Assembly: GCF_028583425.1 (NCBI RefSeq)
Contig: NC_072796.1
Location: 125,337,464 to 125,401,463, forward strand
Direction of reading: 5' to 3'
Length of the DNA: 64,000 nucleotides
Source: Eublepharis macularius
Taxonomy: Eukaryota; Chordata; Lepidosauria; Squamata; Eublepharidae
Under the pieces are notes generated by a model that was given only the letters and a program-made list of their open reading frames with translations, searched no databases and was not told the DNA's origin. Position 1 is the stretch's first letter. Every line of letters starts with the position of its first letter. The position numbers and the translations under genes are program-made. Positions 42,879 to 57,800 of the stretch are shown piece by piece.

Positions 42879-45800
42879 GTAACCATACAGGGGGTCGGGC
42901 TGGGAATAAGATGCCTTTTCTGTCTGGCTGAGGCCCGTTTCTTTTCAAGTAGAGCTTCTATGTGCAAGAGCAGTGTACTTTATATTCCGGGTTTGCTGTA
43001 AACTGGCAAACTCTGGATAGATGGTTTCTTTTTTTAAAAGGCAGTGCTTCCATGTGCAAAGGCAGTGTACCTTGTATTCCAGGTGTGCTATAAGCAGGTA
43101 AACTCTGCATAAGTGGACTTTAACAAAAAAGGAGTTGGCAAATTTGTGGTGATCGTTCTGTCAAGGACTATGAACTCATGGACTATGAACTCATGAACTC
43201 AAGGTTGCCAGCTCCATCTTGGGAAATTCCTGGAGATTTAGGGAGTGCAGTCTGGAGAGGGCAGGGTTGGTGGGGGAGAGAGGGACCTCAGCCAGGTATA
43301 ATGTCATAGAGTCCACTCTCCAATTGATCTTTTTGGCCTGGAAATCAGTTGTAATTCTAGGACATCTCCAGCCACCACCTGGAGGTTGGCAACCCTACTG
43401 ATGGACTTGCCTTGTATTAAATTGGGTCCCTGTTCTGTCAAGATCAGTATCATCTGCTCTGATGTGTACCAGTTTTCAAAGGTTTCAGATAAAGATCTTT
43501 CATGCTACTTGACCCTTTTAAATGGAGATGTTGAAGAGGTACCTGTGACTTTCTACTTGCAAAGCAGGGGCTCCGCAACTGTGTTTAAAGGGAACCTCGC
43601 CATATATTTCAAAGTACCAGGGAACAAATTGCCTCCCAAAGCATCTGATTGGCTTTTGCTGGAAATGAAAGGTTAGGCTAAGCAGATCTTGGTCTGAGTA
43701 AGGTTGGAAGGTAATCAGTGGCAAGACATAAATGAGGGGTGACTACTGCTCTGAAACCTGTGGATTCCTCTTTCTCCCTATAGGGTAAAACCCCCTAACT
43801 AGCCCTTTCCCCCCAAACGGTCCAGGGCATATTGTACTCCCTGGGAAACATACACACTAAAGAAGAGTCAGAGGGAGTCTGTTTATCGGCCTGTTACTGT
43901 TGCGGTTCATGAAGGAAAACCAAATTATATTTTACAATATAATCCTAAAAAGAGTTCTAAGCCAAGCTGAAGTCAGTTAGCTTAGAGGAGTGTAATTCTG
44001 TTTAGGTTTGCACTGTTAAAAAGAAGGTTGAGTACAAGCTACAGTTTTGTTTGCTTTTGGTTTTCTTGTGATAACTAGCCTAAATTCATCCGCTCGATTT
44101 TCTTTTCTTGTACATCTTAGAACTCTTTGGTTTTTTTATCACAGTGCTTCTTAGCTACCTTTTTAATTTTATTTTTCTCTTTTAAAAAATTTACATTTTA
44201 TCAGAAGATTTTGCACATGGTGTGTATTTATAGTCTCCATAGATCTCACTCCCTTCTAAGTAGATGTTTTGCAATAGCATAAGAAAATTTGGAAGGATCT
44301 GGCTGAGACAGATTTTTGTCCAAGAGTTTTGCTTGCATAAAAAATCTAAAAGGTGAGATTGTACAAGGAAAATGGGGGGGGGGGGCTGAAGTCCAAAGCC
44401 CATTTGGTTTTAGTTATCTTGGGAGCGCTTAATTTTGCATAGGATCCAGCTATTAACTTCCTGTTGTACTCTTCTCAGAGTCATCGCAAATATTATTCAC
44501 AGTACCACGGGCTATCATTCCAAGACAATTCGGTTTTTACACGCAGCCTTTGACAGTTCTGGAGACTCGTTACTTGCTGGAGACCATCAAGGAAATGTCT
44601 ATGTTTTTGATCTCGTGGGCAACCGGTGAGTGAGGCTTATTTATCTTCAGTTGGTCTTACTTAAAATATATTAAGAGCAGGTGCCCAGATATACAGTTGG
44701 TGTCAGATGGGTGAACTTTCCTGATACTGCTATTTATTTTTAAATGTTGTGGCCCACTTGTCTTCTAATCAGCAGACCGCCGTTTCCCTTGTCTTGGTAA
44801 GATCCTACTTAGGTCTTCACTCGCGTGCTGTGCTACGTCTTCATAGTACTGTATTTCATATAATGCTATGCTAAATACAACTCTCTGTTCATGCTTGCTT
44901 GCATTATCTTGAATGTTTGAGAAATCTTCTGAGCCATTTAGGTATATGATACTGTTCCACATTTTGTAGGATTGTCATTCCATGAGTATCTGATAGAGCG
45001 ATTAATATATCAGCATGCGTCTTGTCAACAGTCTCTGCAAGTGTTTTGCGAATTACTTTTTCTAGCACTTGAACAGCATCGTTTTTTATTTATACAAACA
45101 GATTTAAACTGGTTCAGCGCACAACGCAAGCATGCACTGCTCTGGCTTTCAATCTTCGCAGGAAAACAGAATTTCTTGTCGCTTTGGCTGACTATTCCGT
45201 GAAGTGTTTTGATACAGGTAACGGATACTGTTTATGAAACTGGTGCTCCTGATAGAAGGCTGTATTGTCATACCTTTTAATTTTCATTTCATTTATAGTC
45301 TGCCTTTCTCCCCAATGGGGATCCAAAGGGGTATACATTATTCTCTTCTCTATTTTATCTTCACAACAACCCTGTCAGATAGGTTAGGCTAAGAGTGTGT
45401 GACTGACCCAAAGTCACCCAGCAAATTTCCATTGCAGAGTGGGGATTCAAACCTGGGTCTCCAAGATCCTAGTCCAGCACTCTAACCACTACACCAGACC
45501 AGCTCTTGGTTGTCAGATTGCATCCTCCATAGCAATCATCGGCTTGAACATAGGTCAGTGCCACATAACCAGCCTTCCATGAGGCTGATGAAACAAAGCA
45601 TGATATGTGATAAATGAAAAATATGTGAATTATTATTTTTATTTATTTATTTATTGCCTCCCTTTCTCGCTGAGACCCAAGGTGGATTACACAGTGCAAG
45701 TGAAATACAATATATTCAACAGCTAGGGCATTCACTGAGAAAGATACAATAATAAACAACAGTTAGGTCCATCATGTTGCCAGTGGGCAGTGATTCTTTT

Positions 45801-48800
45801 GGATCTGAAGACAATAAACCCACCAAGTGTTGAAGGAAAACAGATGTAGTAAATTCCTTCAATAATTTATTGGAAAGAAATGAATAAGTATGGAACAGAT
45901 TGTATGCTTATACCTCTATACTGCTGTAGGGAACCCCAGGAAATGACAATGGGCGGACCCCTGGTTCTGGCTGGTTGCACAGCACCATTGTCGTTTCCCG
46001 GGGTTCCCGACAGAGGTGTAATTCCATGGCTTTAAAGTGTGGGGGCCTAAGCAATCTTTCATTTTTAAAACCTACTATTATTCTTGTATCTTAATTCCTC
46101 TTTATGATCTAAGCTAATTCATTTCCACTTAACTTCAGCAGTGCTCCAGCTTCAGGCACTCTTAAAACACTTATTGGGCCTGCTCGGGAATGATCATTAG
46201 CAGGTTTTTGTCTGAACAAGGGTTTGGCACCATTTCCTTCGCACTAGTTGCCATGGTTAATATTATTATATATTTGGAAAAACAGCAGCTGTTCATGCCA
46301 TGCCTCATCTGTTCTCGGATGATAACACTGGGGCTCATTTAGATGTCCAGTTTAATCACAGTGCACGATGAAACAATTGTTGTTTTAAGGCTGGCTTTGA
46401 TTCCCTATGATGTATGAATTCAGGCGTGTGGCTGGAGGTAGTCAAATCAACGTGGAAACTCCAGCTGGTACGGAATGGTGCAGACTGGTAACGTCCCATT
46501 CTGCTGTCAGTCCATTGGCTACCAGTCAACCACCGAGTTCAGTTCAAGGTCCTGCTTATTACATACGACATTCTTAGAGGTCTTTTGGCCTACACAGCTG
46601 CAGAACTGCCTCCCCTGCTATGCTCCGCTGTGGCAGCTTCTCCCAGCTGATCAAAGCTTTCTGAAGGGGCTACCCTGCAAATGGGTAAAATCAGCAATTG
46701 CTCATTTATATGCATTCTCTGTAGTAGAGAGGAGTGGCCTGCCTGAGGAAATCAGGGAGGTTCCCACACTTCTGTCATTCTGCAGAATGTATAACAGGAA
46801 TTATAGAACTGGAGTAAAACGGAACAGTCCCGGTGGGCAGCTTTATAATGGGAAAGGACTGTAGTCTATTGCAACGATTATTGTCTGCATCATCTTGCTT
46901 TTCCTGAATTGTCTTCCGCCTTTGTCATTCCACTTAGCGCATTGTTTATAGTATATCTTTTCTTAGGCAGTTTGTTTGCATTGTCTTCCGATTCCATCCC
47001 GTTGCATTGTCCATTGGATGTCTTATGTTGTATGAGGACATTGTTTTTATTCTGTAATTCGTCTTGAGTCTCAGCGAGAAAGGCGGGCTATAAATTAAGA
47101 AGACTGACCGGGTCTTAAACCAAGATTCAGTTAATAATCCTATTTGGGGAGTCTAAGATGCATACCTGCATTAATACCACAAAGGTAACCAGAGTTAGTA
47201 TTAAATTCAGAGTAAGTATTCATTGTGTTGCATGCAAAAAGGGAGGAGCTGGGGTGCATGTGCAAGCCCAGCCTGAACTGGGTTTGTGCACCTTGTTATG
47301 TAACAATGTCAGTCGGACATCAGAACACAGCCTAGAACGACGAAAGCTTCTCAGGATGATGTTTTTTGTTCTTGCTACAGATACCAAAGAACTTGTTAGC
47401 TGGATGAGGGGCCATGACTCTTCAGTGTCCTCAATCTCTGTCCATGGTTCTGGCCGATACGCTGTCACGACGTCTGCAGATACGGCCCAGCTGTGGGATC
47501 TTGACACCTTTCAGCGCAAAAGAAAGCTGAATGTTCGCCAATCTGTGGGCATCCAGAAGGTTGGTCCTACAGGAACTCTTTCTCCTGTTCGTGCCATTAG
47601 TGTCAGACTCGGTTGAGGCCAGTCTGTCTCCAGAAACGGCCACACCCTGACTTAGAAGATTTAAGCAGGACCTGCTCTGGCCTATTATTCTAAACTGGTT
47701 AAGCAGGACCTGCTCTGGCCTATTATTGTGACCTCTGTTCTAAACTGGTTGGTTTTCCTCTAGATCCCTCTCCTGGCTGTAACTCGATGGTGACTCACAA
47801 GATCGGTCTCAGCCTCAGGTTCTAGCTTAATGGCCTTTGGGCCCATCCTAACAATAGCTTAACGTGATACTCACGTGGGTTGCCAGGCCTAGCCTAGCCT
47901 GGCAACTGGCAGGAGGGTTGGAGGTAGAAACATGGAGTAAAACCATAGAGTTTCCATCTATTTTTAGAACTACCTAACGTCACTTCTGAGTTTTCCCCGG
48001 AAGTGACATAGGGTGTAGCCAATGTTGCTTTTTCTTCTCCTTCCACTCAGAGCAGGCAGCCATGACTGCCAGCAGGCGGCCTAGCAGCCTGGTGCTCACA
48101 GAATCCTTTCAGGTCATAGAAATGTCAAAGGTTAGAGATACGCTCTATTTGAGGAGCTGAAATAAAGCTCTTGCTAAGCTAGAGAAAAGGCCTTGTTTTA
48201 AAATACCACTTTAAGGTATTCTTTCCTGTGCTTTCAGGTGTTCTTTCTTCCACTAAGTAACACCATTATTAGCTGCTTTAAAGATAACTCGGTCTTTGCC
48301 TGGGAATTCGATACTCTTCACTGCAAGTATCAGTTGCCGTCTCCGATAGAAGGCTCGTCCTTGCGTTACAAAGTTTTTGCTGCTACACGGTACGTTGAGG
48401 TCTTCAAGTGGGCAAAAATCCTCACCGGCCTTGCTGAATGCTTTTTATTGTGATTACTGCGTTACAGTTCTCTCTGGCTTTGTCATGCGCTTCTAAACTA
48501 GGGGTAGGGAACCTTTTCGACCTGAGTACCAAACTGCACCCTCCCCTCCACCGCAGTCTCTGTGCTGGGATGTTGGTGTGCTAGTAAACAAAATGGCAGT
48601 GAGAGGCAAGGGGGCTAGGGTTGTACTCAGCCTGAAACACTGGGAGCAAGCCAAGCCTCAGCATTGCTGCTAGTGCCTCAGGCGCTCTCTTCAAATTCAC
48701 CCGGTGGTTATGTGGTGGCAATGGTAGGCCTAATTGACTCCAGCGGCACTGACCAGTGCATTAGGAGCTCACCTCAGGCTGGGTGGAAAATCAGCCCTGT

Positions 48801-51800
48801 GTACAAGAAGATGGGAAACCTTGATGCATAACCTGTCAGCGCACAGGCAGTTTGTTGGGCTGTGTAAGTTACCCCGCTGGAGCCATTGCAGGTCAGGAAG
48901 ATGGTGCAGTTGGTGCAGGCTTTAAACCCTCTGTCCTTATGGTCCCAATCTGAATTAGGCCTGCACACACTTGGAATTTCCTGGGTGGGAACTTAATTCA
49001 CAGGACACAATCCAATGGGACCCCACAGGGTGAATGCTGGGCCAGGGGAGGGGAGGTACGGCACATCAGGAAATGCAAAATCTCGTTAGGCCTTCAGTTT
49101 TTCAGGACTGGGCTAGAGGTCCCACCTGCCTCCTAGTTTATCCTTCAGGCCAACAGCTTAGCATGTAAACTCGAAATTGAGTCAATCAGATTAATTCATG
49201 GTGTGTATTGTTTCCGGACTGTAGAGATGGTCGCGTCCTGGCAGCTGGCGGCAAATCAAATCACGTTCACTTGTGGTGTTTGGAATCCAGGCAGCTGTTA
49301 AGGATAATCCAGATGCCCACAAAAGTGCGATCGGTTCGCCACATCGAATTCCTCGCAGACAGTTTTGACGGTGGTTCTAATCAGGTCAGTGGTGGACTTT
49401 GACGCCAAGGAATAGCTCTAGGTTCCCCACACTTCAGTAGCAGAGGTATGCTTTCTTCTGAATTTGAATTGCAGCCACTCTTCGCCCTTACACTTGAAAA
49501 AGCATGCAAGAGTTATCCTTGGTGTTTCTGTGTGAGTTGCTGTTCTGGATGCAACTTAAATAGAGGCAAGGCTAGAGCAGTGATTCATTCAGAGATGCAA
49601 CGGACAGCATACTCTGGGACTGGGTATTTGTCCTGCGGCTCTGCATTGGGGGGGCACTTGTGCATTTGATGCAACAGTGCAGAGCAGAACAATGGATTCA
49701 TGTAGCAATGTAGCGGGGACAGTCCTGGGGAGCCGTTGATCACTTTAGTGAATTTTAGTCTTGGGATGAGCTAACAGTTATCCCACATTGTTTGGGAACA
49801 ACTCTATGGAATCGGTTAATGTGGTTATGACCAACAGGATAGCGTCTAATACTTATTTCCTCTATTTAATCCGTCCTAAATGTCAGCAAATACTAAATTT
49901 AATAATAACAACATTTACATGGCATCTTAGAACATTCAAAGCATCCCACACATATTACCTCGACAATCCTTTAACAGCCCTTTAAGGTAGGTCAGTATTA
50001 GCTATATTACAGGTAAGGGGGTGAAAGGAAGCAGCTTGCCTAAGGCTCTCTGATGCGTTTGTGGTTTGGGCAATACTCTTTGTTTAAATTTCTGTCCCGC
50101 CTTTCAACACCAAATGAGCTCTTAGGGATGACCTACAGCATTCCATGAACCCATCAAGCCAAATAAAGCGTTCGAACAAAATATACTCGATCAGTGGCCT
50201 TGAGCGTATGGGGCGGAGCTCGTAGTTGGGTCGCACAGCCTACTTGCTTGGGTCACTAGCCACTGTAGATCTTTCTGCTGCCTTTTGGAAGGACCTGCTG
50301 CTGCATGGAGAGCACAGTTGGTGCAGCAGTATAGCCAAGCAGGGTCCCTTCGTGGAGGTCATTCCTCCATGGCTCTGACCCTTGGATTTTTTTATTGGGT
50401 ACATCTCTTAGTGTTGGCTTGCATCTAGTGCTGGCAACTCTCTCACTGTGCTGCCCACATTCCTAGCCTTGATGCTAGCAAAGTCCGTAAAGCTGCTGCC
50501 CCTCTTCCTAGCACATCATTCTGTAGTCATATGACTTCCTCTCTCTTTTTGGCAGCTCAACGATGACGTGTTTCCCTGTAATAGGGTAATAGTGCAATCT
50601 TCAGTAGAGTTACACCCTTATAAGTCCATTGAAATAAACTGGCTTAAAAGGGTGGACCTCTGCTTAGGATGGATCTATAAGATTTCTAAAATGCACGGCC
50701 CAGTCGCAAGCATGATTTCTCGCAACCACAACTCCAATATGACATACATTTGAGGACTGCAGCTCAAGAATGCTAAATCTCTTTCTCAATGAAACTTGTG
50801 TCCATTTCACACCAAACAGGCTTTGCAATGCTTTCTTGTGTACTGTAGGTTCTTGGAGTGCTGAGTCAAGATAGCATCATGAGATTTATCAACATACGGA
50901 CATGTAAGCTTGTCTTCGATGTTGGCAGCCATGAAGAGGGAATCAGCACGGCTGTCATCAGCCCCAATGGAAGATACATTGCAGCAGTCATGGAGAATGG
51001 TAGCCTTAACATATATAGCATCCAGGCTTTGACTCAAGAATTGAATAAGGTCAGTTCCACAGGATATGCAAACCATCACAGATTTGCATGAAATTCTCAG
51101 GGAATTCTCGCTGAATCTACTCAGCCGCATTCCACTTAGAATATTCAGCTCTGTATGATTCTCACACACTCTGGGTTCTGTTTAGACATCAGAGAAAATG
51201 AACAGATTTGATCCGAGGTTTGAGGCACCAAGGCTTTACCCTGTCATTCTTTTTAAAAGCTGTAACTGGACAGTTTAAAATCTTTGTTTTTTCAGCCTCC
51301 TCCACCTTTGTTTAAAGTGATCGAGGAATCTTCCAAAGGTACAACCAAACTGACCATGAGAGTGACGTCTGGAAGGCCAGAGAGGCCTTGGAAATCAAAG
51401 GGGGACAAAGTCCATGCTAAAATGTTTAGACTGCAGCCGAATGTGTCACTTGAGAATAAAGAGGTAAGAGCGTGTGTGATGGGGCTGGCCCAAGATTTTG
51501 TGTCTGAAGATCCAGATGAAAGACATCCGCCATCTATTAATCAACATGGTGGAATGTTCTCTATTCCAGCACTCCTGGAAGCTGCATGCTCACCATGTCT
51601 GTCACTCTCTGAATGCTTCCCTTGGAGTGATTCCACACACGTTGGATAATGCACTTCCAATCCTCTTTATAAATCATTTGGAACAGATTTTTTTGTGTGC
51701 GGAACAAATAATCCACCTCAAACAATTGATAAAGTGCATTGAAAATGCATTATCCAGCATGTGCGGAATTAGCCTTGGACTCAATGACAAGGTCTCAAGT

Positions 51801-54800
51801 GGACACAGTAATAAAAAAAAAGTAGTCTTTTCACTACCTGGAATTCATCTTTGAAAAACACAAAGCCCTCTTGTAATTCAATACGATGCTGTTCCCTTTC
51901 AAAGATGGAAGGTTTTGATTCCCTCCTCAATCAGAAAAACCGCTGACCTTCCACCTCATGAAGTGGGAATTGAGGCTAAAAGGATTAGTTCCCTCAGGTC
52001 AAGATGTTTAGAGAGCAATTCTGACCCTTCCCCAATTCTGTTCCTCCACCCCCACAGCTAACACATTTCTCGTGCTGTCTGTGACTCAATAAGTCAGCTG
52101 ATATAGGCTTGTTTGTGAGGAGTGTTTAATGGACGGCAGCCATCTTTACATCTGGCAATTTGAAGTCCGCCTCTGGCAGGGAGATGGAAGTGGCCCTGTC
52201 TGGGAGTGTCGCTGCCCTGTCAACCAGTAAGCAGGGCTCATTGCTCTCCATACTTGCCTCAGACACTGGAACTCTGCCCAGCAGAGCAGCCATATGGGGA
52301 ACAGAAGCAATTAGGGTTGGAAGGCAGTAAATGACATTTAAAAGGAATATTAGAATACTGAAGGGACCACTGTGGAGAATAGAAAAGAGGAGGGATCATA
52401 ACAAGTGTCAAAACTGTTTATGTGGCTGGAAAATTCAATATATTGGGGAGAGGCAGAAGAAAAGAGGCAAGCAAAGCTGCAACAGGGTGTTGTTATCCTC
52501 CGTGTAGGGGAACTACTTTGTTGGTCCTGTTTTTAGAATGAGTTGCCTGATGGACTGAACAAGAAACGTCTGCAGTCCCTGCTGAAGGGTTTCGGGGAGT
52601 ATCCGGCCAAGTACAGGTGCGTGCCGCACCCTTAATCTGTCGTTTCCTGCCTGATCAAGCAAAACGGATCCGACTCTTTAAATCTGTCTCGTGATTGCAG
52701 GATGTTTATTTGGCGGTCTTTACTCCAGCTCCCGGAAAACCACTTGGCCTTCAGCAGCCTGTTGGATAAAGGGACCCATTCAGCATTTGTGCACCTTCAG
52801 AATGAATATCCTATTAAAAGCCGGAAGCTCTTGAGAGTCTTACAACGGTAATTCCAGACGGGCAGCCCCAATAGTCTGTCGGAACAAAATAAAACAAGAG
52901 TCCAGTGGAACCTTGGAGGCTAACAGCGTTTGTTCCCCAGAAGCTTGCGCTGGATTAAAATCTGTCAGTCTCTAAAGTGTGGCTGGGCTCCTGTTTTTAT
53001 TTTACAACAGTAATGCTGTGGTTGTCATGGCAGGAGGTGCTTCTGTGAATTTCAGTTTCTCACCTGACAGTTGCCTGTACTAATCATATTACGGACAGCT
53101 TGTGGTAATCGTCTGAGGTTTAAATTGAGGCAACCTTTAGTATTCCATTCTCTCTGTCACAGTTCAGGCCCGGATGTGATCTGCTAGGAGGCAAGCGGAT
53201 TTTTTTCCATACGCAAAGAGTCAGCGCAGGCTAGACCGTCTCTCAGTCTTTCTCCTGCCTCTTCTCTTCTTACCATTTTTACCTCCAGGGTGGCATACAA
53301 TGTTCTCCGCTCGCATACTTTACCCTGAAAATAACCCTGTCAGGTAGTTGAGGCCAAAAGACAGCAAATGTTGTGAGGTCACCCAGTAAGCTTCATGACC
53401 TTTGCAGTAAGAACTGAGAGCCAGTTTGGGGTAGTGGTTCAGAGCAGCAGGTCTCTAATTTGGAGAACTGGGTTTGATCCCCACTCCTCTGCTTGAAGCC
53501 AGCTGGGTGACCTTGGGTCAGTCACAGCTCTCTCAGAGCTCTCTCAGCCCCGCCCACCTCACAGGATGATTGTCGTGAGGATAATAATAGCACACTTTGT
53601 AAACCGCTCTAAGTGGGCGTGAAGTTGTCCTGAAGGGTGGTATATAAATCCAGTGTTGTTGTTATTATGTCTGGTTTCCCTCCTTCCCTTCTCTGAGAGT
53701 GGCGCACAGGAGGGGGCACCTGTAGAATTCCTGTGGGAATACCTGCACTGCTCATGCAACTTGCTTCAAAATATTTGCTACCAGCATCACGTTCCCCTGT
53801 GATGCTTGCCCTTAAAGGCCCTGCAGTGATGTGAAGTGATGGTAGGCAGGGCTGTAATAGACCTTCAGGACCAACTGTTGGAATCACGTTTTTAAATGTA
53901 AGGGGAAAACCAGTCCCTGCAAGTATGAACCTAGGAGAACGGGCTGACTTTTCTCCCCCATGTGCCAGATATATTTTACTTACAAAGGGAGCTCTTACGT
54001 ATTTATGTATAAATCAGTACCACTCATGTTAATAATATAGAACTGATAACACTAGTGAAATGAAATGCGGCCCTCAGAGTTGACCTATGGCGACTCCTGG
54101 TGGGGTTTTCATGGCAAGAGACTTAACAGAGGTGGTTTGCCATTGCCTGCCTCTGCAACCCTGGTCTTCGTTGGAGGTCTCCCATCCAATTTCTAACCAA
54201 GGCCAACCCTGCTTAGCTTCTGGGGTCTGACAAGAACAGGCTCTCCTGGCTTATCCAGGTCAGGGCAATAACACTAGTAAAACACACACAAACCTGCGTT
54301 ATACTGAGCCAGACCATTGGCCTGTCAAGCTCAGTATGGTCTGTTCTGTCTGGAAAGGTCTCTCCAGAGTCAGGCAGAGATCTTCCATATCACCTGCTCC
54401 CTGATCCTTTTAACTGCAAACATCAGGGCTTGAACCTAGGACCTCCTGCATGCAGGGCAGTTGTTCCGCCACTGAGCCGAGGCCTCAAGACAAACAAAAC
54501 AGCAGAAGTCTGAGGAGAGAACACTTGCCACCTTTGTCAGCTCCTCTGACAAGTAGGGGGAAAGCCCCACTCACCCCAGTTATTGACATCCACAACATCA
54601 TTCAGTGATGTCTGCTTAGAGAAGGACTATATCCATTAGGCTCACTGCAGCCTCTAAGGAGAATCTCACCAAGATGGAGAAGAAGGGATCAGTAAAAGAT
54701 GTAGACCCAACATGTCTTTGAGCCAGGGAAGGAAACCAAACTTGGGAGGGGCCTGAATTGCCTCATCCCCCCCCCATCTTGCCATATTCTGCGCCTTTCT

Positions 54801-57800
54801 ACTGCCTCATTGCCTTTGTCCCATCGCCATGTGAATTGCCACCTCCTTCTGTTCCTTTGGCCATGTTTGTGGTGCAAAGTTCTTGCAACCCATCCAGACT
54901 CCAGTGTTCCACTCTCCCCCACTCCCAGATGCCCCTGCTGGGATGCCATGCCAGACAGACCCTGGTGTCCGCTAGCTGGTGTTTCATTGCATTCCTTTAC
55001 GTTATTCCTCTACAGTACTGATAATGTAGTTTCCTGTCATAAGCTGCCTCCGCTTCCTCCTGAGGCAGAATGGCAGTACGTACGCATTTTTCATACAAAC
55101 AGAAATCTGAACGGAGGTGACATTTGTCACTGGTTGTTTTTTCGGCCCTCCCTGCCAATGTTATCTTTAAAGGCACTTTGACTTTGGCCGTTTCCACACG
55201 TCTTCTCCCCCTCCCGAAAAATAGCGCAGAACTTACAGAACAACGCACCTTCGCGGTGTGATTTCCCAACATGACTTTGCTTTTTGGCGCAGTGACGTCA
55301 TAAAATGTGCCACGAACCAAAGTCATGATGGAAAATTGCGCCATGAAGGCGCGTTCCGTAAGTTTTGCACTATTTTTCGGGAGGGAGAGACATGTGAAAA
55401 TGGCCTTTTTCAAAAGGCTCTTGGATTCTGGAACATCTTTTGCAGTTTGACTCTGCCTCACAATGTTTTTCTAAGCCGTTGCTTCTCTTTGTTGCACAGG
55501 ACATTGTCTGCTTTAGCTCACTGGTCTGCCATCTTTGGCGAAGTGCCCTACATCGCTCTGCTGGCCTTCCCTTTTGTCAAACTCTTCCAGAACAACCAGC
55601 TCATCTGCTTTGAAGTGGTTGTCACCGTCATAGGTAAGGCAGGATTTTCTCAAGGAAAAGCATTCAGTCTGCACAAGCTGACCGTTGTTTCGCTCCCACC
55701 TCTCCTCCAAGAAGCTTTGGGTGCCAAAGAGCTCGGGGGGCATGCGTGGTTCTTATCCCAGTTTTATCCCCACAATAACCCTTTAAAGTGGTAAATTAGG
55801 CTGAGAGACTGTGACCAGCTCAGGATCACCCTACATGCTGTGTGTAGAGAAGTTCTGTGGTATCTCCAGTAAAAATGCTCTCTGAGGTTAGGACGGACTG
55901 TGGCTCAGTGGGAGAGCATCTGCTTGGCATGCAGAAGGTCCCAGGTTCAATTCCCAGCATCTCCTTACGATGTGTTTACATGATGAAGAGCTGAACCGGT
56001 TGTGACTTCTTGGAGCCTTTACCTGGTGAAGAAAATGCATGTTGCAGAATAAATCTGTTAACTTAAAACATGGAATGACTTTAATGGGGGCGGTGGGGAG
56101 ATGAAATGCCATCGTGTGCAGTTGCTAGATAATGGAAATATCTCCAGGAGCTCTTTTGTTTCTTTTCCAGTGAACTGGTGTCAGCACTGGTTTGAGTTTT
56201 TCCCCAATCCTCCCATCAACGTGCTGAGCATGGTGGAAAACATCTTGGCGCACCACGATAAAGAACTGCTGCAGCATTTGATGAACTGCAATGTAACCTC
56301 ACAGGTAAAATTTCAGCTTGGGTTTGGGTAGAGCACAAATGTTACAAAGGGGAGCAGCAGTGAGAAGAGATGGCGCAGTTGACAAATGCCCCAGAGCAAT
56401 CGGAGTTAGGACCCTTTGTTCAGCTGAAGCTCCGTCCCAGTTTGGGACATCTTTAGAATGCCTCTGAGAAATTCCCTTCCCTTCCTGACTGTGGACACCC
56501 TCTGGCTGCTGCTGAGGGTGAAAAATCCTCCTACGAAGGAGGCTGTATGCTGCTTGCTTCTGTTCCATTCTTGTGTGCCTGAGGAATGTTCTCAGGAAGA
56601 ATGTTCCCAGGGCAAAGGAAGTTTTCTCCCCCCTCACTGGAAGCCACTGGTCATTCTAACATTTCGCGTAACCTTTTGCCTTTGCTGAATTAGAGTTCCC
56701 TCTGGGCTCGCAGATTGCCCAAGCCTTCCTGTCCCTGTGGACAAATAGCCCAGTGATACTGCTACCCTCTGGGATCCAAGCCTGCTTTACATGTGCAGGA
56801 GAGTGAGGTGGTAGCATGGACTGCTCAGCTTCAGATTGTAGGTGGGGCAGGGGGCGACTTTTTGGAATGCACCCCTACGATCAAAAACTCCTTGCAATTA
56901 TAAAATGAATACAGTAAGAAAAGCAAGGTGGGTGGAACTTCCGTCTTTGCTGTGTTCGTTTTCTATTTGTTTGGAGATTTCCATGTGATGGAACATTCAG
57001 CTCTGGAATTCATCGCTCGCAGTCTGAGGTGAGCAGTTCCCTGCAACTGCCTCATTCCTATTGTGTTCTCCTTCATGTGGGATCCTGGCCCAAGTCTGAA
57101 GCAGCTAAACCCACCAATGGTCTCTCAGAGATAAACAAACAAGTTGAATTGTGTGCATGCCATAAAATTCTTGCTAGTCTTTAAGGTGCCAGAAGGCTCT
57201 TGTGCATTTTGCCACAACAAATTGGCCATATTTTCTATGTGGTTGGATGTAGTCTATAATCCTAGTTGGCCTTCCCTGAGGAAGGATTGCTTCAGGGGAA
57301 AATGCTATTGCGTCTGGCAGTGGCAGGTGAAAATATATTTCACCTCTGAACAGGAATTAGGTGATAAAGTGTATGCTCTGACCCTCAAAGGACCGAGCTT
57401 TCTGTCTGTGAGACATAGGAGGGCTAATACCAGATGAAGTAGACTCTGCAGTGTGCCAAGCTCATCCAGCTACCAAGGGAGCTAGAGGGGTTGTTTTGTG
57501 AGGAAACTTGCACATTTTTAAAATATAGCTGAGTTTTCCATTCAAGCTTGTCATCGCTGGCTTGTCTTCGCTGCTTCAGGTATACGCTTGGCCACTTCTA
57601 GAAACCATGTTTTCTGAGGTACTGACAAGGGAAGAATGGCTGAAAATGTTTGACAATGTCTTCTCCAACCATCCGTCATATCTTCTGGTGCTTGTTGCCG
57701 CTTATGTGATCTGTTCCAGAGCTCCTTTGCTTCACTGTAATCAGAGAGAAGATTTTGAGGTAAACATTTCACTGTTTAAAATAGCCAGGTTCTACTTTCT

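Noticed and set aside
55892-55968. A genuine tRNA gene
   Set aside because: A- and B-box-like sequences are present, but the copy matches the head of the dispersed SINE at 63605 and does not read as a clean cloverleaf.
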